64,000 nt of DNA, taken from contig DASTAE010000233.1 of the NCBI GenBank assembly GCA_035712985.1, positions 4,803 through 68,802 on the forward strand, in the 5' to 3' direction. How positions within the stretch are numbered: the first letter of the stretch is position 1; each line of letters starts with the position of its first letter. Below, one piece after another: positions 44,325 through 52,349 of this stretch. Origin of the DNA: Actinospica sp035712985 (GTDB lineage: Bacteria > Actinomycetota > Actinomycetes > Streptomycetales > Catenulisporaceae). Under the pieces are notes generated by a model. That model was not told the origin of the DNA. It did no database searches and saw only the letters and a list, made by a program, of their open reading frames with translations. The translations under genes and the position numbers were made by a program.

Positions 44325-45665
44325 ATGAGTGAATACGCGATCGGGACGCGTCCGCGGCCGACCTGGACAGAGCGCCTCGTGCTCGCGCCGCTGCGCGGCT
44401 GGGCGCTGATCGGCTTCGGCATCTGGAACGCCGTGATGTGGAGCCTGGTGGTCACCTCGTGCTCGCTGATCTCCTCGATGGGCATCGGCCTGCTCCTGCT
44501 GCCGGCGGCCCTGGCCGTGCAGCGCGCCACGGCCAACCTCGCCCGGCGGCTCGCGAAGGCCTGGGGCGGCGTGGAGATCGACGAGCCCTACCGGGAACTC
44601 TCCCCGGAGCTCGCCGAGGCCACCGGCTTCGTGGGGACCCTGCGCAGGCTGCTGGCCCAGGTCGGCGACCCGCAGACCTGGCGCGACTTCGCCTGGGCCA
44701 TCCTCGACTCCGTCGTCGGCGTGACCATCGCGAGCTTCGCCGCGAGCATGGTGATCTACGGCGTATACGGGTTCGTCATCGCCATCCTCTGGCCCACGCT
44801 CACGAACGCCGGCATGAACGACTGGTACACCTTCGTCCACGTCTCCAAGTCCGGCGTGCTCACCGACCTGCGCTGGGCCACCGTCCCGATCGGCGCCGCG
44901 TTCATCGTCGGCGGCGCCTACGCGGGGCCGGCCCTGATCCGGCTGCACGCCCGGTGGACCGCGGTGCTCCTCGGTCCCACCTCCAAGGCCCGCGAGGCGG
45001 CCCTGAACCGCCGCGTGGCCCGCCTCACCGAAACCCGCGCCGACGCCGTGGACAACCAGGCCGCCGAGCTGCGCAGGATCGAGCGCGACCTGCACGACGG
45101 AGCCCAGGCGAGACTCGTCGCCATGGGCATGAACCTGGGCGCGGCCGAGGCCCTGATCGACCAGCACCCGGAGGCCGCGAAGGCCCTGATGGCCGAGGCC
45201 AGGGAGGCCTCCGCCAAGGCGCTGACCGAACTCAGGGAACTGGTACGCGGCATCCATCCGCCGGTCCTGGCCGACCGAGGCCTGGGTGACGCCGTCCGCG
45301 CGCTGGCGCTGGACTCCCCGCTCCACGTGGACGTGACGGTCGACCTGCCCGGCCGCCTGGAGCCGGCGGTCGAGTCCGCCGCCTACTTCGCCGTCAGCGA
45401 ACTGCTGACCAACGTCGCCAAGCACGCCCGCGCGAGCCACGTCCGCATCGACCTCTGGCACCGCGACGGACGGCTGAGAATCACCTGCACCGACGACGGC
45501 CGCGGCGGCGCGAACGCGTCGGCGGGCAGCGGACTCGCCGGCATCGAGCGCCGCATCGGTACATTCGACGGAGTCATGGCCGTGCGCTCACCCGCGGGCG
45601 GCCCCACCGAAGTGACCCTGGAGATCCCGTGCGCGTCGTCCTCGGCGAAGACCTCTACCTCCTGA
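44325..45665 (+). CDS. Sensor histidine kinase, NarL-type (HisKA_3)
   Basis: The 446-residue protein starts at ATG 44325; the frame is open back to 44244. The N-terminal half is membrane sensor with hydrophobic spans in WNAVMWSLVVTSCSLI, IASFAASMVIYGVYGFVIAI and IGAAFIVGGAYAGPAL. The dimerisation/phospho-acceptor helix ELRRIERDLHDGAQARLVAM contains the autophosphorylated His. The ATPase part has AYFAVSELLTNVAKHARASH and TDDGRGGANASAGSGLAGI. It phosphorylates the partner regulator, whose gene overlaps by 37 bp. The stimulus is likely at the membrane; a wall or membrane stress is plausible given the divergent MMPL gene. Confidence 0.92.
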   Translation: MSEYAIGTRPRPTWTERLVLAPLRGWALIGFGIWNAVMWSLVVTSCSLISSMGIGLLLLPAALAVQRATANLARRLAKAWGGVEIDEPYRELSPELAEATGFVGTLRRLLAQVGDPQTWRDFAWAILDSVVGVTIASFAASMVIYGVYGFVIAILWPTLTNAGMNDWYTFVHVSKSGVLTDLRWATVPIGAAFIVGGAYAGPALIRLHARWTAVLLGPTSKAREAALNRRVARLTETRADAVDNQAAELRRIERDLHDGAQARLVAMGMNLGAAEALIDQHPEAAKALMAEAREASAKALTELRELVRGIHPPVLADRGLGDAVRALALDSPLHVDVTVDLPGRLEPAVESAAYFAVSELLTNVAKHARASHVRIDLWHRDGRLRITCTDDGRGGANASAGSGLAGIERRIGTFDGVMAVRSPAGGPTEVTLEIPCASSSAKTSTS

Positions 45666-46279
45666 GGGAGGGCCTGGCCCGCCTGCTGACCGCCCACGAC
45701 TTCGAGGTGGTGGCGGCGGTAGGCGACGGCCCGGCGCTGCTGGACGCCATGGTCGAGCACCGCCCGGACGTGGCGGTGGTGGATGTCCGCATGCCCCCCA
45801 CGTTCACCGACGAGGGCCTGCGCGCCGCGCTGGACGCCCGCACCCGCATCCCGGGCCTGCCCGTCCTGGTGCTCTCCCAGTACGTCGAGCAGCTCTACGC
45901 GAGAGAGCTGCTGGCGGACGGCGCGGGAGCCATCGGCTACCTGCTCAAAGACCGCGTCTTCGACGCGGCCCAGTTCGTCGACGCGGTCCGCAGGGTGGCC
46001 GCAGGAGGAACCGCCATGGACCCCGAGGTCATCGCCAAACTCCTCACCCACGGCACCGCCGGCGCCAAGGGCCCCCTGGGCACCCTGACCCCCCGCGAAC
46101 GCGAGGTCCTCGGCCTGATGGCCGAGGGCCGCTCCAACGCCGCCATCGCCGCGAAGCTCGTCGTCACCGAACGCGCGGTCGCGAAGCACACGTCGAACAT
46201 CTTCGCCAAGCTGGACCTCCCGCCGTCCGACGACGACAACCGCAGGGTGCTGGCGGTGCTGGCTTATCTGAATCGGTAA
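45629..46279 (+). CDS. NarL/LuxR-type response regulator
   Basis: The 216-residue protein from GTG 45629 has a receiver domain with the acidic pocket in VVLGEDLYLL, the phospho-acceptor Asp in PDVAVVDVRMPP, and the conserved Lys in GYLLKDRVFD. The C-terminal LuxR helix-turn-helix reads LTPREREVLGLMAEGRSNAA, then TERAVAKHTSNIFAKL. It is co-translated with the kinase gene. Regulation of the divergent MMPL exporter is the natural guess. Confidence 0.92.
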   Translation: MRVVLGEDLYLLREGLARLLTAHDFEVVAAVGDGPALLDAMVEHRPDVAVVDVRMPPTFTDEGLRAALDARTRIPGLPVLVLSQYVEQLYARELLADGAGAIGYLLKDRVFDAAQFVDAVRRVAAGGTAMDPEVIAKLLTHGTAGAKGPLGTLTPREREVLGLMAEGRSNAAIAAKLVVTERAVAKHTSNIFAKLDLPPSDDDNRRVLAVLAYLNR

Positions 46280-46621
46280 GGGGTGGGGAGTGGGGGGCTC
46301 GGCCTGCGGCGCTAGGAAGATCGCCGCTTCGCGACGGTAGGAATAAGGCGCGCGGGGCGTGCGCTGGGGTCGGTTTGCATCGGCGGCCTGCGGGTGGGCG
46401 AGCGCTCGGCCGGGGGCGTTACGTGTCACTTAAGACAGGCTGGTCCGAAGCGGGATTCGTGTTCTGAGCGGCGATCTCGCCACCTGCTGAGGTCGTGCCT
46501 GCTTGGTTCGGCCGTGAACGGTCGACCGCCAGGCGCAGCCTGCCGGCCATCCGCCTCGTTTCCCGGTGCCGATCCGCCCCAATCGGGATAAACTGAGGCG
46601 AGTCCTGGTAGGAGTGACGCG
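46280..46621. other. 342-bp gap without a recognised gene
   Basis: No reading frame with coding character is seen in either strand. The right end has TAAACT at 46589-46594 as a possible -10 box and AGGAG before the universal stress gene. The rest is GC-rich with no clear hairpin or repeat. Confidence 0.5.
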
Positions 46622-47122
46622 ATGATGCCGCTCAGTGTCGGGCGCGTGATCGTGGGCGTGGACGGGTCGCCGGGGAGCCTGCACGCGCTGCGTCGCGCGG
46701 TCGAGTTCGCGCGGGCCTGGCGGGCGCCGTTGTATCCGGTGCTGGCCTGGCAGCCGCCCGGGGGCGATGCGCCCGCGCGCCTGCGGCAGGTGCCGGAGCT
46801 GGAGCGGGAGTGGTGGCGGGGGGCGGAGCGCCGGCTGGACTCGGCGTTCGAGGAGGGGCTGGGGGCGGTTCCGCTCGACGTGGACTGCTCGCCGCAGATC
46901 GTGCGGGGGCCCGCGGGGCACGCGCTGGTGGATCTCGCGGATCGGCCGGACGACCTGATCGTGGTGGGGTCCGGGCGGCACGGGGCGCTGGCGCGGTTCA
47001 CGCATTCGCGGGTCGCAGGGTTCTGTGTCGCGCACGCGGGGTGCGCGGTGTTCGTGGTTCCTCCTCCGCCGCTGGCCGGGGTCTCGCGGCATCTGCGGCA
47101 CGGGCGGCGTCTCGCGGTGTGA
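46622..47122 (+). CDS. Universal stress protein family protein
   Basis: The 166-residue protein is a single Usp domain. The first strand and loop are GRVIVGVDGSPGSLHALRRAVEFAR, and the nucleotide-binding C-terminal part is DLIVVGSGRHGALARFTHS followed by GFCVAHAGCAVFVVP. The usual GxxGSVS end of the motif is altered (RFTHSRVAG), so ATP binding is uncertain. A short basic tail (SRHLRHGRRLAV) follows. Usp proteins act in dormancy or stress in the cytosol. Start: tandem ATG after AGGAG. It precedes the antiporter gene by 79 bp on the same strand. Confidence 0.82.
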   Translation: MMPLSVGRVIVGVDGSPGSLHALRRAVEFARAWRAPLYPVLAWQPPGGDAPARLRQVPELEREWWRGAERRLDSAFEEGLGAVPLDVDCSPQIVRGPAGHALVDLADRPDDLIVVGSGRHGALARFTHSRVAGFCVAHAGCAVFVVPPPPLAGVSRHLRHGRRLAV

Positions 47123-47201
47123 GAGATCCCGGGCGAACACTGACAAAGATCGTTCCCGCGGTTATTCTGGAGGACCCTCACCTTCGACGACGGGAACGAC
47201 C

Positions 47202-48692
47202 GTGCATCCCGCCAACCTCGACGTGCTGCTGCTCATCGGCGCCGTCGTGGTGCTCGCGGCCATCGGGGCGGCGCGGCTGGCGCACGGGATCGGCCTGCCC
47301 GGTCTGCTGGTCTTCCTCGGGCTCGGCCTGGTGCTCGGCGAGTCGGGGATCGGCATCCGCTTCGACGACGCGGGACTGGCCGAGTCGCTCGGGCTGAGCG
47401 CGCTGGTGCTCATCCTGGCCGAGGGCGGTCTGACCACCCGGCTGGACAACGCGCGTGCGGGGGCGACTCCGGCCCTGCTGCTGGCCACGATCGGCGTCGG
47501 GGTGACGACGGTGATCGTCGCGGTCGCCGCGCACGAGTTCGTGGATCTGCCGTGGCGGCAGGCGCTGCTGCTCGGCGCGGTGCTGGCGCCGACCGACGCG
47601 GCGGCCGTGTTCTCGGTGCTGCGGAAGCTGCCGCTGCCGCCGCGGCTGACCGGCATCCTGGAGGGTGAATCAGGCCTCAACGATCCGCCGTCGGTGCTGG
47701 CCGTGACGCTGCTGAGCGCCGGGGGCCACCACCCCTCCGGCCTGTTCATCGCGGGCGAGGTGGTCTACGAGCTGATCGTGGGCGCGGCGATAGGCCTGGT
47801 GCTCGGGCTGCTCGGCGCGGAGGTGCTGCGCCGGGTCGCGCTGCCGGCCTCCGGCCTGTATCCGATCGCCGTGCTGGCGATCATCGTCGCGGGCTACGGC
47901 GCCGCCTCGTCGGCGAACGCGAGCGGCTTCCTCGCCGTGTATGTCAGCGCCCTGGTCCTGGGCAACGTGCGGCTTCCGCACCGCGCGGCCACCCGCGGCT
48001 TCGCCGAGGGGATCGCCTGGCTCGCGCAGATCGGGCTGTTCGTGATGCTCGGCCTGCTCGCCGCGCCCTCCCGGCTGCCCGCGCAGATCCTGCCGGCGAT
48101 CGTGATCGGGCTCGTGCTGACGGTGCTCGCGCGGCCGATCGCAGTGCTCATATCCTCGGTCACCCAGCGGATCCGCTGGCGGGAGCAGGTCTTCCTGTCC
48201 TATGCGGGCCTGCGCGGAGCGGTGCCCATCGTGCTCGCGACGATCCCGATGAGCGCCCGCGTCCCGGGTGCGGCGCGCCTGTTCGACCTCGTATTCCTCG
48301 TCGTCGGCGGGTTCACGCTGGTGCAGGGGCCGACGCTGCCCGCCGTCGCGCGAAGGCTGGGCGTGCTGGCGGCCGTTCAACCGACCGAGCTCGACGTGGA
48401 ATCCGCGCCGCTGGAGGACCTGCACGCCGTGATGCTGCAGACGCAGATCCACGAGGAGTCTCTGCTGCACGGCGTCGAACTGTGGGAGCTGCGGCTGCCC
48501 GAGGGCGCGAGCATGTCGCTCGTGGTGCGCGACGGCTCCGGTTTCGTGCCGGTGCCGACGACGCGGCTCGAGGTCGGCGACCGGCTCGTCATCGTCGCCG
48601 CCTCGCGTGTCCGCCGTGAGACGGAGCGGCGGCTGCGCGCCGTGAGCCGGGCGGGCAAGCTCGCCCGCTGGCACGGCGAGCGCGGCGACTAG
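47202..48692 (+). CDS. Potassium/proton antiporter of the CPA1 NhaP2/CvrA type
   Basis: The 496-residue protein starts at GTG 47202 (frame open back to 47025). About twelve membrane spans carry the CPA1 pattern: LAEGGLTTRLDNAR, GAVLAPTDAAAVFSVLR with the ion-binding Asp, EGESGLNDPPSVLAVTLLS and YAGLRGAVPIVLATIP. The C-terminal 100 residues form a TrkA-C (RCK_C) regulatory domain (LRLPEGASMSLVVRDGSGFV, then LEVGDRLVIVA). It exchanges K+ (or Na+) for protons at the membrane. It is convergent with a dienelactone-hydrolase remnant starting 4 bp further on. Confidence 0.9.
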   Translation: MHPANLDVLLLIGAVVVLAAIGAARLAHGIGLPGLLVFLGLGLVLGESGIGIRFDDAGLAESLGLSALVLILAEGGLTTRLDNARAGATPALLLATIGVGVTTVIVAVAAHEFVDLPWRQALLLGAVLAPTDAAAVFSVLRKLPLPPRLTGILEGESGLNDPPSVLAVTLLSAGGHHPSGLFIAGEVVYELIVGAAIGLVLGLLGAEVLRRVALPASGLYPIAVLAIIVAGYGAASSANASGFLAVYVSALVLGNVRLPHRAATRGFAEGIAWLAQIGLFVMLGLLAAPSRLPAQILPAIVIGLVLTVLARPIAVLISSVTQRIRWREQVFLSYAGLRGAVPIVLATIPMSARVPGAARLFDLVFLVVGGFTLVQGPTLPAVARRLGVLAAVQPTELDVESAPLEDLHAVMLQTQIHEESLLHGVELWELRLPEGASMSLVVRDGSGFVPVPTTRLEVGDRLVIVAASRVRRETERRLRAVSRAGKLARWHGERGD

Positions 48693-48696
48693 GGGC

Positions 48697-48840
48697 TCAG
48701 CGGAAGGACCTCTCCAAGTGGTCGCGGGCCGCGGCGAAGGAGAGTCCGTCGGCCTCGCGGTCGTACTCGACGCCGGGGATCGCGCCCGGAACCGCGTGCT
48801 CGTGGGTGAATCCGTGCATCGCGTTGCCGTACGGGTCATG
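48697..48840 (-). pseudogene. C-terminal remnant of a dienelactone-hydrolase-family gene
   Basis: On the minus strand the frame ending in TGA at 48699-48697 encodes DPYGNAMHGFTHEHAVPGA, then GVEYDREADGLSF and AAARDHLERSF. The AMHGFT block is the catalytic-histidine region of dienelactone hydrolases, and the rest matches their C-terminus. Upstream the similarity stops abruptly and the frame meets a stop within about 50 bp, in the AT-rich promoter region of the threonine leader. Only the last 48 or so residues of a roughly 240-residue enzyme survive. Confidence 0.75.
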
Positions 48841-48958
48841 GGGAGAGAAACTAACGCAATTCGTGCCCGATTTTCACCAGTATGGCATATCTAAGTCATT
48901 ATCGCCAGGTCGTCGGGATAACGAAGTAAATCATTCGCGGAGTGCGGGGTGGGCGTGC

Positions 48959-48964
48959 TACGGT
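48959..48964 (+). promoter_or_regulatory. Possible -10 box of the threonine leader
   Basis: TACGGT fits the actinobacterial -10 (TAnnnT). Transcription would begin about 7 bp downstream, at or next to the leader-peptide ATG (48972), making that peptide effectively leaderless. The -35 region (TTCGCG near 48934) is weak. Confidence 0.4.
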
Positions 48965-48971
48965 CGGTCGC

Positions 48972-49025
48972 ATGAATCAGCGCGCACTGCAGACGACGAC
49001 GCCGGAGGCTGTCCCGGCGCGCTGA
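48972..49025 (+). CDS. Threonine leader peptide (attenuator)
   Basis: A 17-codon frame encodes MNQRALQTTTPEAVPAR and ends in TGA. Codons 8-10 are three consecutive ACG threonine codons in front of a threonyl-tRNA synthetase gene. Flanking them, CAGCGCGC (48978-48985) pairs perfectly with GCGCGCTG (49017-49024), so a ribosome stalled at the Thr codons would open this stem. A strong hairpin follows at 49043-49069. This is the classical ribosome-mediated attenuator design: low charged tRNA-Thr stalls the ribosome and allows read-through into the synthetase gene. The alternative (antiterminator) pairing was not resolved beyond CCCGG with CCGGG. Confidence 0.8.
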   Translation: MNQRALQTTTPEAVPAR

Positions 49026-49042
49026 CGAATGTCGACTTCTTC

Positions 49043-49069
49043 AAGCCCCGGGCGAGCGGCCCGGGGCTT
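49043..49069 (+). terminator. Attenuator hairpin upstream of the ThrRS gene
   Basis: AAGCCCCGGGC (49043-49053) pairs perfectly with GCCCGGGGCTT (49059-49069) around a GAGCG loop, 17 bp after the leader-peptide stop and 54 bp before the synthetase ATG. The following TCGTCGTTT is only moderately T-rich. Confidence 0.8.
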
Positions 49070-49123
49070 CGTCGTTTGCGCGTTCCCGCAGGTCGTTCGC
49101 CCTCCTGATCCGAGGAGAGCGCA

Positions 49124-50326
49124 ATGAACGACCACCGTAGGCTCGGCCGCGAGCTCGGCATCTTCGACACCGATCCGCTGATGGGCGCCGGTCTGCCCTA
49201 TTGGCTGCCGGACGGCGCGGTGATCCGGCACGAGCTCGAGGAATACGTGCGCGGACTCGAGCGGCGCGCCGGATATCGGCACGTCTATTCGCCGGTGCTC
49301 GGCAAGCGCGAACTGTACGAGATCTCAGGGCACTGGTCCCACTACAGCCAGGACATGTACCCGCCGATGGAGGTCGGCGGGGAGCAGGTGCTGCTGCGGC
49401 CGAGCCTGTGTCCGCACCACGCGCTGATCTACCGGTCCCGCGCGCACAGCTACCGCGAGCTGCCGCTGCGGCTCGCCGAGCTCGGCGGCATGTTCCGGCT
49501 CGAACTGTCCGGAGTGCTCGGTGGGCTCAACCGCGTGCGCGCGATCCAGCTCAACGACGCGCACATCTTCTGCACCGTCGAGCAGGTGGCCGAGGAGGCG
49601 CGCGCCGCGCTCGCGCTGATCCGCGAGGCCCACGAGAAGCTGGGGATCGAGGGCGCGCGGTACCGGCTGTCGTTGCCGGGGAAGGGGGGAAAGTACGTCG
49701 ACGATCCCGAGATGTGGAGCCGCTCGACCGCCGTGCTGCGCGAGATCCTGGACGCCTCAGGGCTCGACTACGCGGAGGCGGAGGGCGAGGCCGCGTTCTA
49801 CGGGCCGAAGATCGACGTCCAGGTGGACGACAGCGCGGGACGCGAGTTCAGCCTGTCGACCGTGCAGGTGGACTTCCATCAGCCCGAGCAGTTCGACCTG
49901 CACTACATCGGCGCGGACGGCGCCAGGCATCGGCCGGTCATGGTGCACCGCAGCGTGATCGGCAGCATCGAGCGCGTCGTCTCGCACCTGATCGAGGTGC
50001 ACGCCGGGAGGTTCCCGGCCTGGCTCGCGCCGGTCCAGGTGGTCGTGCTGCCGCTGACCGATGCGGAGGTTCCGCAGGCGTCGGACGTCGTGAAGCGGTG
50101 CGCGGAACGAGGGCTGCGGGTCGAGCTGCGCGCGCCCGAGTTCGGCAGCCTCGGCGCGCGGATCCGGGAGGCCAGGCTCGTGCCGTACCAGGCCGTCGTC
50201 GGGCCTCAGGAGGCTGCGAAGGGCGAGGTCTCGGTGCGCCTTCGGGACGGGCGGCGCCGGGATCCGCTGCCCGTCGAGGAGGCGCTCGCCGGGATCGCCG
50301 AGGAGATCGCGGCGGCGCTTCAGTAG
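49124..50326 (+). CDS. Threonyl-tRNA synthetase without TGS and editing domains
   Basis: The 400-residue protein starts at ATG 49124 after GAGGAGAG. It begins directly at the class II catalytic core (DHRRLGRELGIFDTDPLMGA); full-length bacterial enzymes have about 240 extra N-terminal residues for TGS and editing. The three zinc ligands are kept: Cys in RPSLCPHH, His in NDAHIFC and His in MVHRSVIGS. Motif 2 Arg is in MFRLELSG and motif 3 Arg in GSIERVVSH. The last 110 residues are the anticodon-binding domain. Active-site neighbours differ from E. coli (RPMNCPGH becomes RPSLCPHH; TQDDAH becomes QLNDAH). It should charge tRNA-Thr without proofreading mis-attached serine. It is preceded by a Thr attenuator. 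It may be a back-up or inhibitor-resistant copy; a housekeeping ThrRS elsewhere is likely. Confidence 0.9.
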   Translation: MNDHRRLGRELGIFDTDPLMGAGLPYWLPDGAVIRHELEEYVRGLERRAGYRHVYSPVLGKRELYEISGHWSHYSQDMYPPMEVGGEQVLLRPSLCPHHALIYRSRAHSYRELPLRLAELGGMFRLELSGVLGGLNRVRAIQLNDAHIFCTVEQVAEEARAALALIREAHEKLGIEGARYRLSLPGKGGKYVDDPEMWSRSTAVLREILDASGLDYAEAEGEAAFYGPKIDVQVDDSAGREFSLSTVQVDFHQPEQFDLHYIGADGARHRPVMVHRSVIGSIERVVSHLIEVHAGRFPAWLAPVQVVVLPLTDAEVPQASDVVKRCAERGLRVELRAPEFGSLGARIREARLVPYQAVVGPQEAAKGEVSVRLRDGRRRDPLPVEEALAGIAEEIAAALQ

Positions 50327-51663
50327 CCCGGAGCCAGCCTCGGCCAGGGCCGCGCGGCCTCCAGTTGCGCGGCCAGGCTGAGCAGGGTGCCCTCGTTGCC
50401 GGGACGGGCCACGAGCTGGACGCCGATCGGCAGGCCGCGGGTGTCGACGCCCGCGGGGACGCTCATCGCGGGCCAGCCGGCGATGTTCCACGGCGCGAAC
50501 AGGCTCGCCACCTTCAGGCTGGTCACGGTGTTCGGCAACGCGCCGCGCCGCCCCCAGCGCACGGCCGGGGCCGGGGGCTGCGAGAGGGCGGGCAGCAGCA
50601 GGACGTCGATGTCCCCGAAGAAGGCGTCGGCCGCGCCGTCGCGCCACTTGGCTCGGGCTCCCTCGCCGCCGAGGCCGAGGGCGTCGAGGCCGCGGCCGAT
50701 CGCGGCCATCTGCTTCGTGCGGCGGTCCATCCTCGCGCGGTCGAGCGGCTGCGCGGTCTTCGCGGCGAAGCTGAACCAGCTGCGGACGGCGCCGTTGCCG
50801 AGCCACGCGGGGTAGCCGGCCTTGTGCGGGGTGACACCGTGTCCGAGGTCTGCGAACGCGCTTGCGACGGCCTTGGCGGCGGCCAGGAACTGCGGGTCGA
50901 TCGGGAGGCCGACCTGGGCCTGGCGCACGGAGAGGCCGATGCGCAGCGCGCCGGGGTCGGCGAGCGTGGCCAGGTCGGGCTTCGCCGCCATGACGGAGAG
51001 GGCGAGCGCGGCGTCCTGCACGGTCGTGGCCAGCGGGCCGTTCTCCGACAGGCCGTCCCAGACCGGCGTGCCGTCGATGCTCACCGGGACGACGCCGCTG
51101 CCCGGCTTGATGCCGACCAGTCCGCAGCAGGCGGCGGGGATGCGGATCGAGCCGAGGCCGTCGTTGCCGTGGGCGAGGGGCACCAGGCCCGCGGCGACGG
51201 CCGCCGCGCTGCCGCCGGAGGAGCCGCCCGGGGTCCGGCCGCGGTCCCAGGGGTTGTGCGCGATGCCGTAGACGCTGTCGGTCATCGGCGGCAGGCACAG
51301 CTCGGGCACGTTCGTCAGCCCGACCACGACGGCTCCGGCCGCCCGCAGCCGCTCGGTGACCGGGTGGTCCCGCGGGCTCGGCGCCTCGTCGGTGCCGGCC
51401 GAGCCGTTGCGCATCTGCTCGCCGGCCACCTCGATGTTGTCCTTGATGGCGACCGGGACGCCCGCGAGCGGCAGTTCCGCGAGGTCCTCGCGCGCCCCGA
51501 GTCCGGTCGCCTCGGCCAGGGCCCGGTCGGCGCGGACGGTGCGGAAGGCGCCGATCTCCGGATCGAGCCGCGTGATCCGCTCCAGGTACTCGCGCACGAC
51601 GTCGAGGGGACGCACTTCACCGGCGCGCACGGCGCTCGCGATACCGCTGGCGGTCGAGGTCAT
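50320..51663 (-). CDS. Amidase signature (AS) family enzyme
   Basis: The 447-residue protein has the full AS triad region: Lys in GVPVAIKDNIEVAG, the cis-Ser in RTPGGSSGGSAAAVAAGL, and the nucleophile Ser in NDGLGSIRIPAACCGLVGIKP. The C-terminal part (NIAGWPAMSVPAGV, then LPIGVQLVARPG) is typical. These enzymes hydrolyse amides; it is not GatA in context, since no gatB or gatC is near. The DGLGSIR form (where many have DxGGSIR) is a minor variation. Its 3' end overlaps the convergent ThrRS gene by 7 bp. Confidence 0.88.
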   Translation of the reverse strand: MTSTASGIASAVRAGEVRPLDVVREYLERITRLDPEIGAFRTVRADRALAEATGLGAREDLAELPLAGVPVAIKDNIEVAGEQMRNGSAGTDEAPSPRDHPVTERLRAAGAVVVGLTNVPELCLPPMTDSVYGIAHNPWDRGRTPGGSSGGSAAAVAAGLVPLAHGNDGLGSIRIPAACCGLVGIKPGSGVVPVSIDGTPVWDGLSENGPLATTVQDAALALSVMAAKPDLATLADPGALRIGLSVRQAQVGLPIDPQFLAAAKAVASAFADLGHGVTPHKAGYPAWLGNGAVRSWFSFAAKTAQPLDRARMDRRTKQMAAIGRGLDALGLGGEGARAKWRDGAADAFFGDIDVLLLPALSQPPAPAVRWGRRGALPNTVTSLKVASLFAPWNIAGWPAMSVPAGVDTRGLPIGVQLVARPGNEGTLLSLAAQLEAARPWPRLAPGY

Positions 51664-51721
51664 GCAGTGATTATGCCCGGGCCCCGCAAGGGGACCCGGG
51701 CACGATCACGCGCGGACCGGA

Positions 51722-52144
51722 CTAGGACATCTGGTAGAAGTCGCTGTAGTGGTCCGGGCTGTAGTACCAGGTGTCGGTGTCGATGTCGTGCACGATGCGG
51801 TACGCGTCGCGGTGGGCCCCGCAGGCGCGCTCGTACACGTCGTACTCGTAGTAGGTGTCGCCGTTCGGCAGCTGGCCGTCGTTGTTGTAGTACTCGCCGC
51901 CGGCGTAGTCGCAGTTGCCGTCGGACAGGTCGTACCAGCCGCGGCTGGTGGGCAGGCCCAGGGAGTCCCAGGTCTGGACCGCGGTGGCGGCGTCGTCGCA
52001 GCCGGAGATCGTGCAGGAGCTGTAGACGGCGGCCGAGGCCGGGCCCGCGCTCAGGGTCACGCCGATGCCCGCGGCCAGCGCGACGGCGAGCACCGCGGCG
52101 GTCCGCTTGGGCAGGGCGGGGTGCTTCATCATGTGGGTAGACAC
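51722..52144 (-). CDS. Secreted guanyl-specific ribonuclease (RNase Sa/N1-T1 type)
   Basis: The 140-residue precursor starts at GTG 52144 with AAGGAA 5 bp upstream. A signal peptide (KRTAAVLAVALAAGIGVTLS) is cleaved near ASA-AVYS. The mature 100 residues match the microbial RNase fold of RNase Sa: the general base Glu100 in YYEYDVYERACG, Arg116 in HRDAYRIVHD and the general acid His132 in the C-terminal SPDHYSDFYQ, all in the right order and spacing. Four cysteines (44, 49, 78, 108) could form two disulfides. It would cut RNA after guanine outside the cell, for scavenging or against competitors. No barstar-like inhibitor gene is recognised nearby. Confidence 0.82.
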   Translation of the reverse strand: MSTHMMKHPALPKRTAAVLAVALAAGIGVTLSAGPASAAVYSSCTISGCDDAATAVQTWDSLGLPTSRGWYDLSDGNCDYAGGEYYNNDGQLPNGDTYYEYDVYERACGAHRDAYRIVHDIDTDTWYYSPDHYSDFYQMS

Positions 52145-52243
52145 AGTATTTCCTTGTTGCAGTGTGTGGGTAGAGCATCAATGTTCTGATGCGCTGCTTG
52201 CGTGATCCAACGTAACGTCGGGCAACCTGCACGTACAGGCCCC

Positions 52244-52259
52244 CGCGCGTTAACGCGCG
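52244..52259. promoter_or_regulatory. Palindrome upstream of the RNase gene
   Basis: CGCGCGTTAACGCGCG is a perfect 16-bp palindrome 100 bp upstream of the RNase GTG. A smaller inverted repeat, GCATCA with TGATGC, lies at 52175-52192. Either could be an operator; no regulator gene is adjacent. Confidence 0.4.
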
Positions 52260-52349
52260 TTTAACAGAAATCGGCGATCCTGGTCTGCTACGGTCCGGCG
52301 GGCAAAGTATCCGTAAAGCCGCGCGCGGCAGGGGCGCGGGGCCGAACCC

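Noticed and set aside
49201..52140. 979-residue plus-strand frame
   Set aside because: It runs through the ThrRS gene in another frame and antisense to the amidase; the composition is Arg/Ala/Gly noise typical of GC-rich shadow frames.
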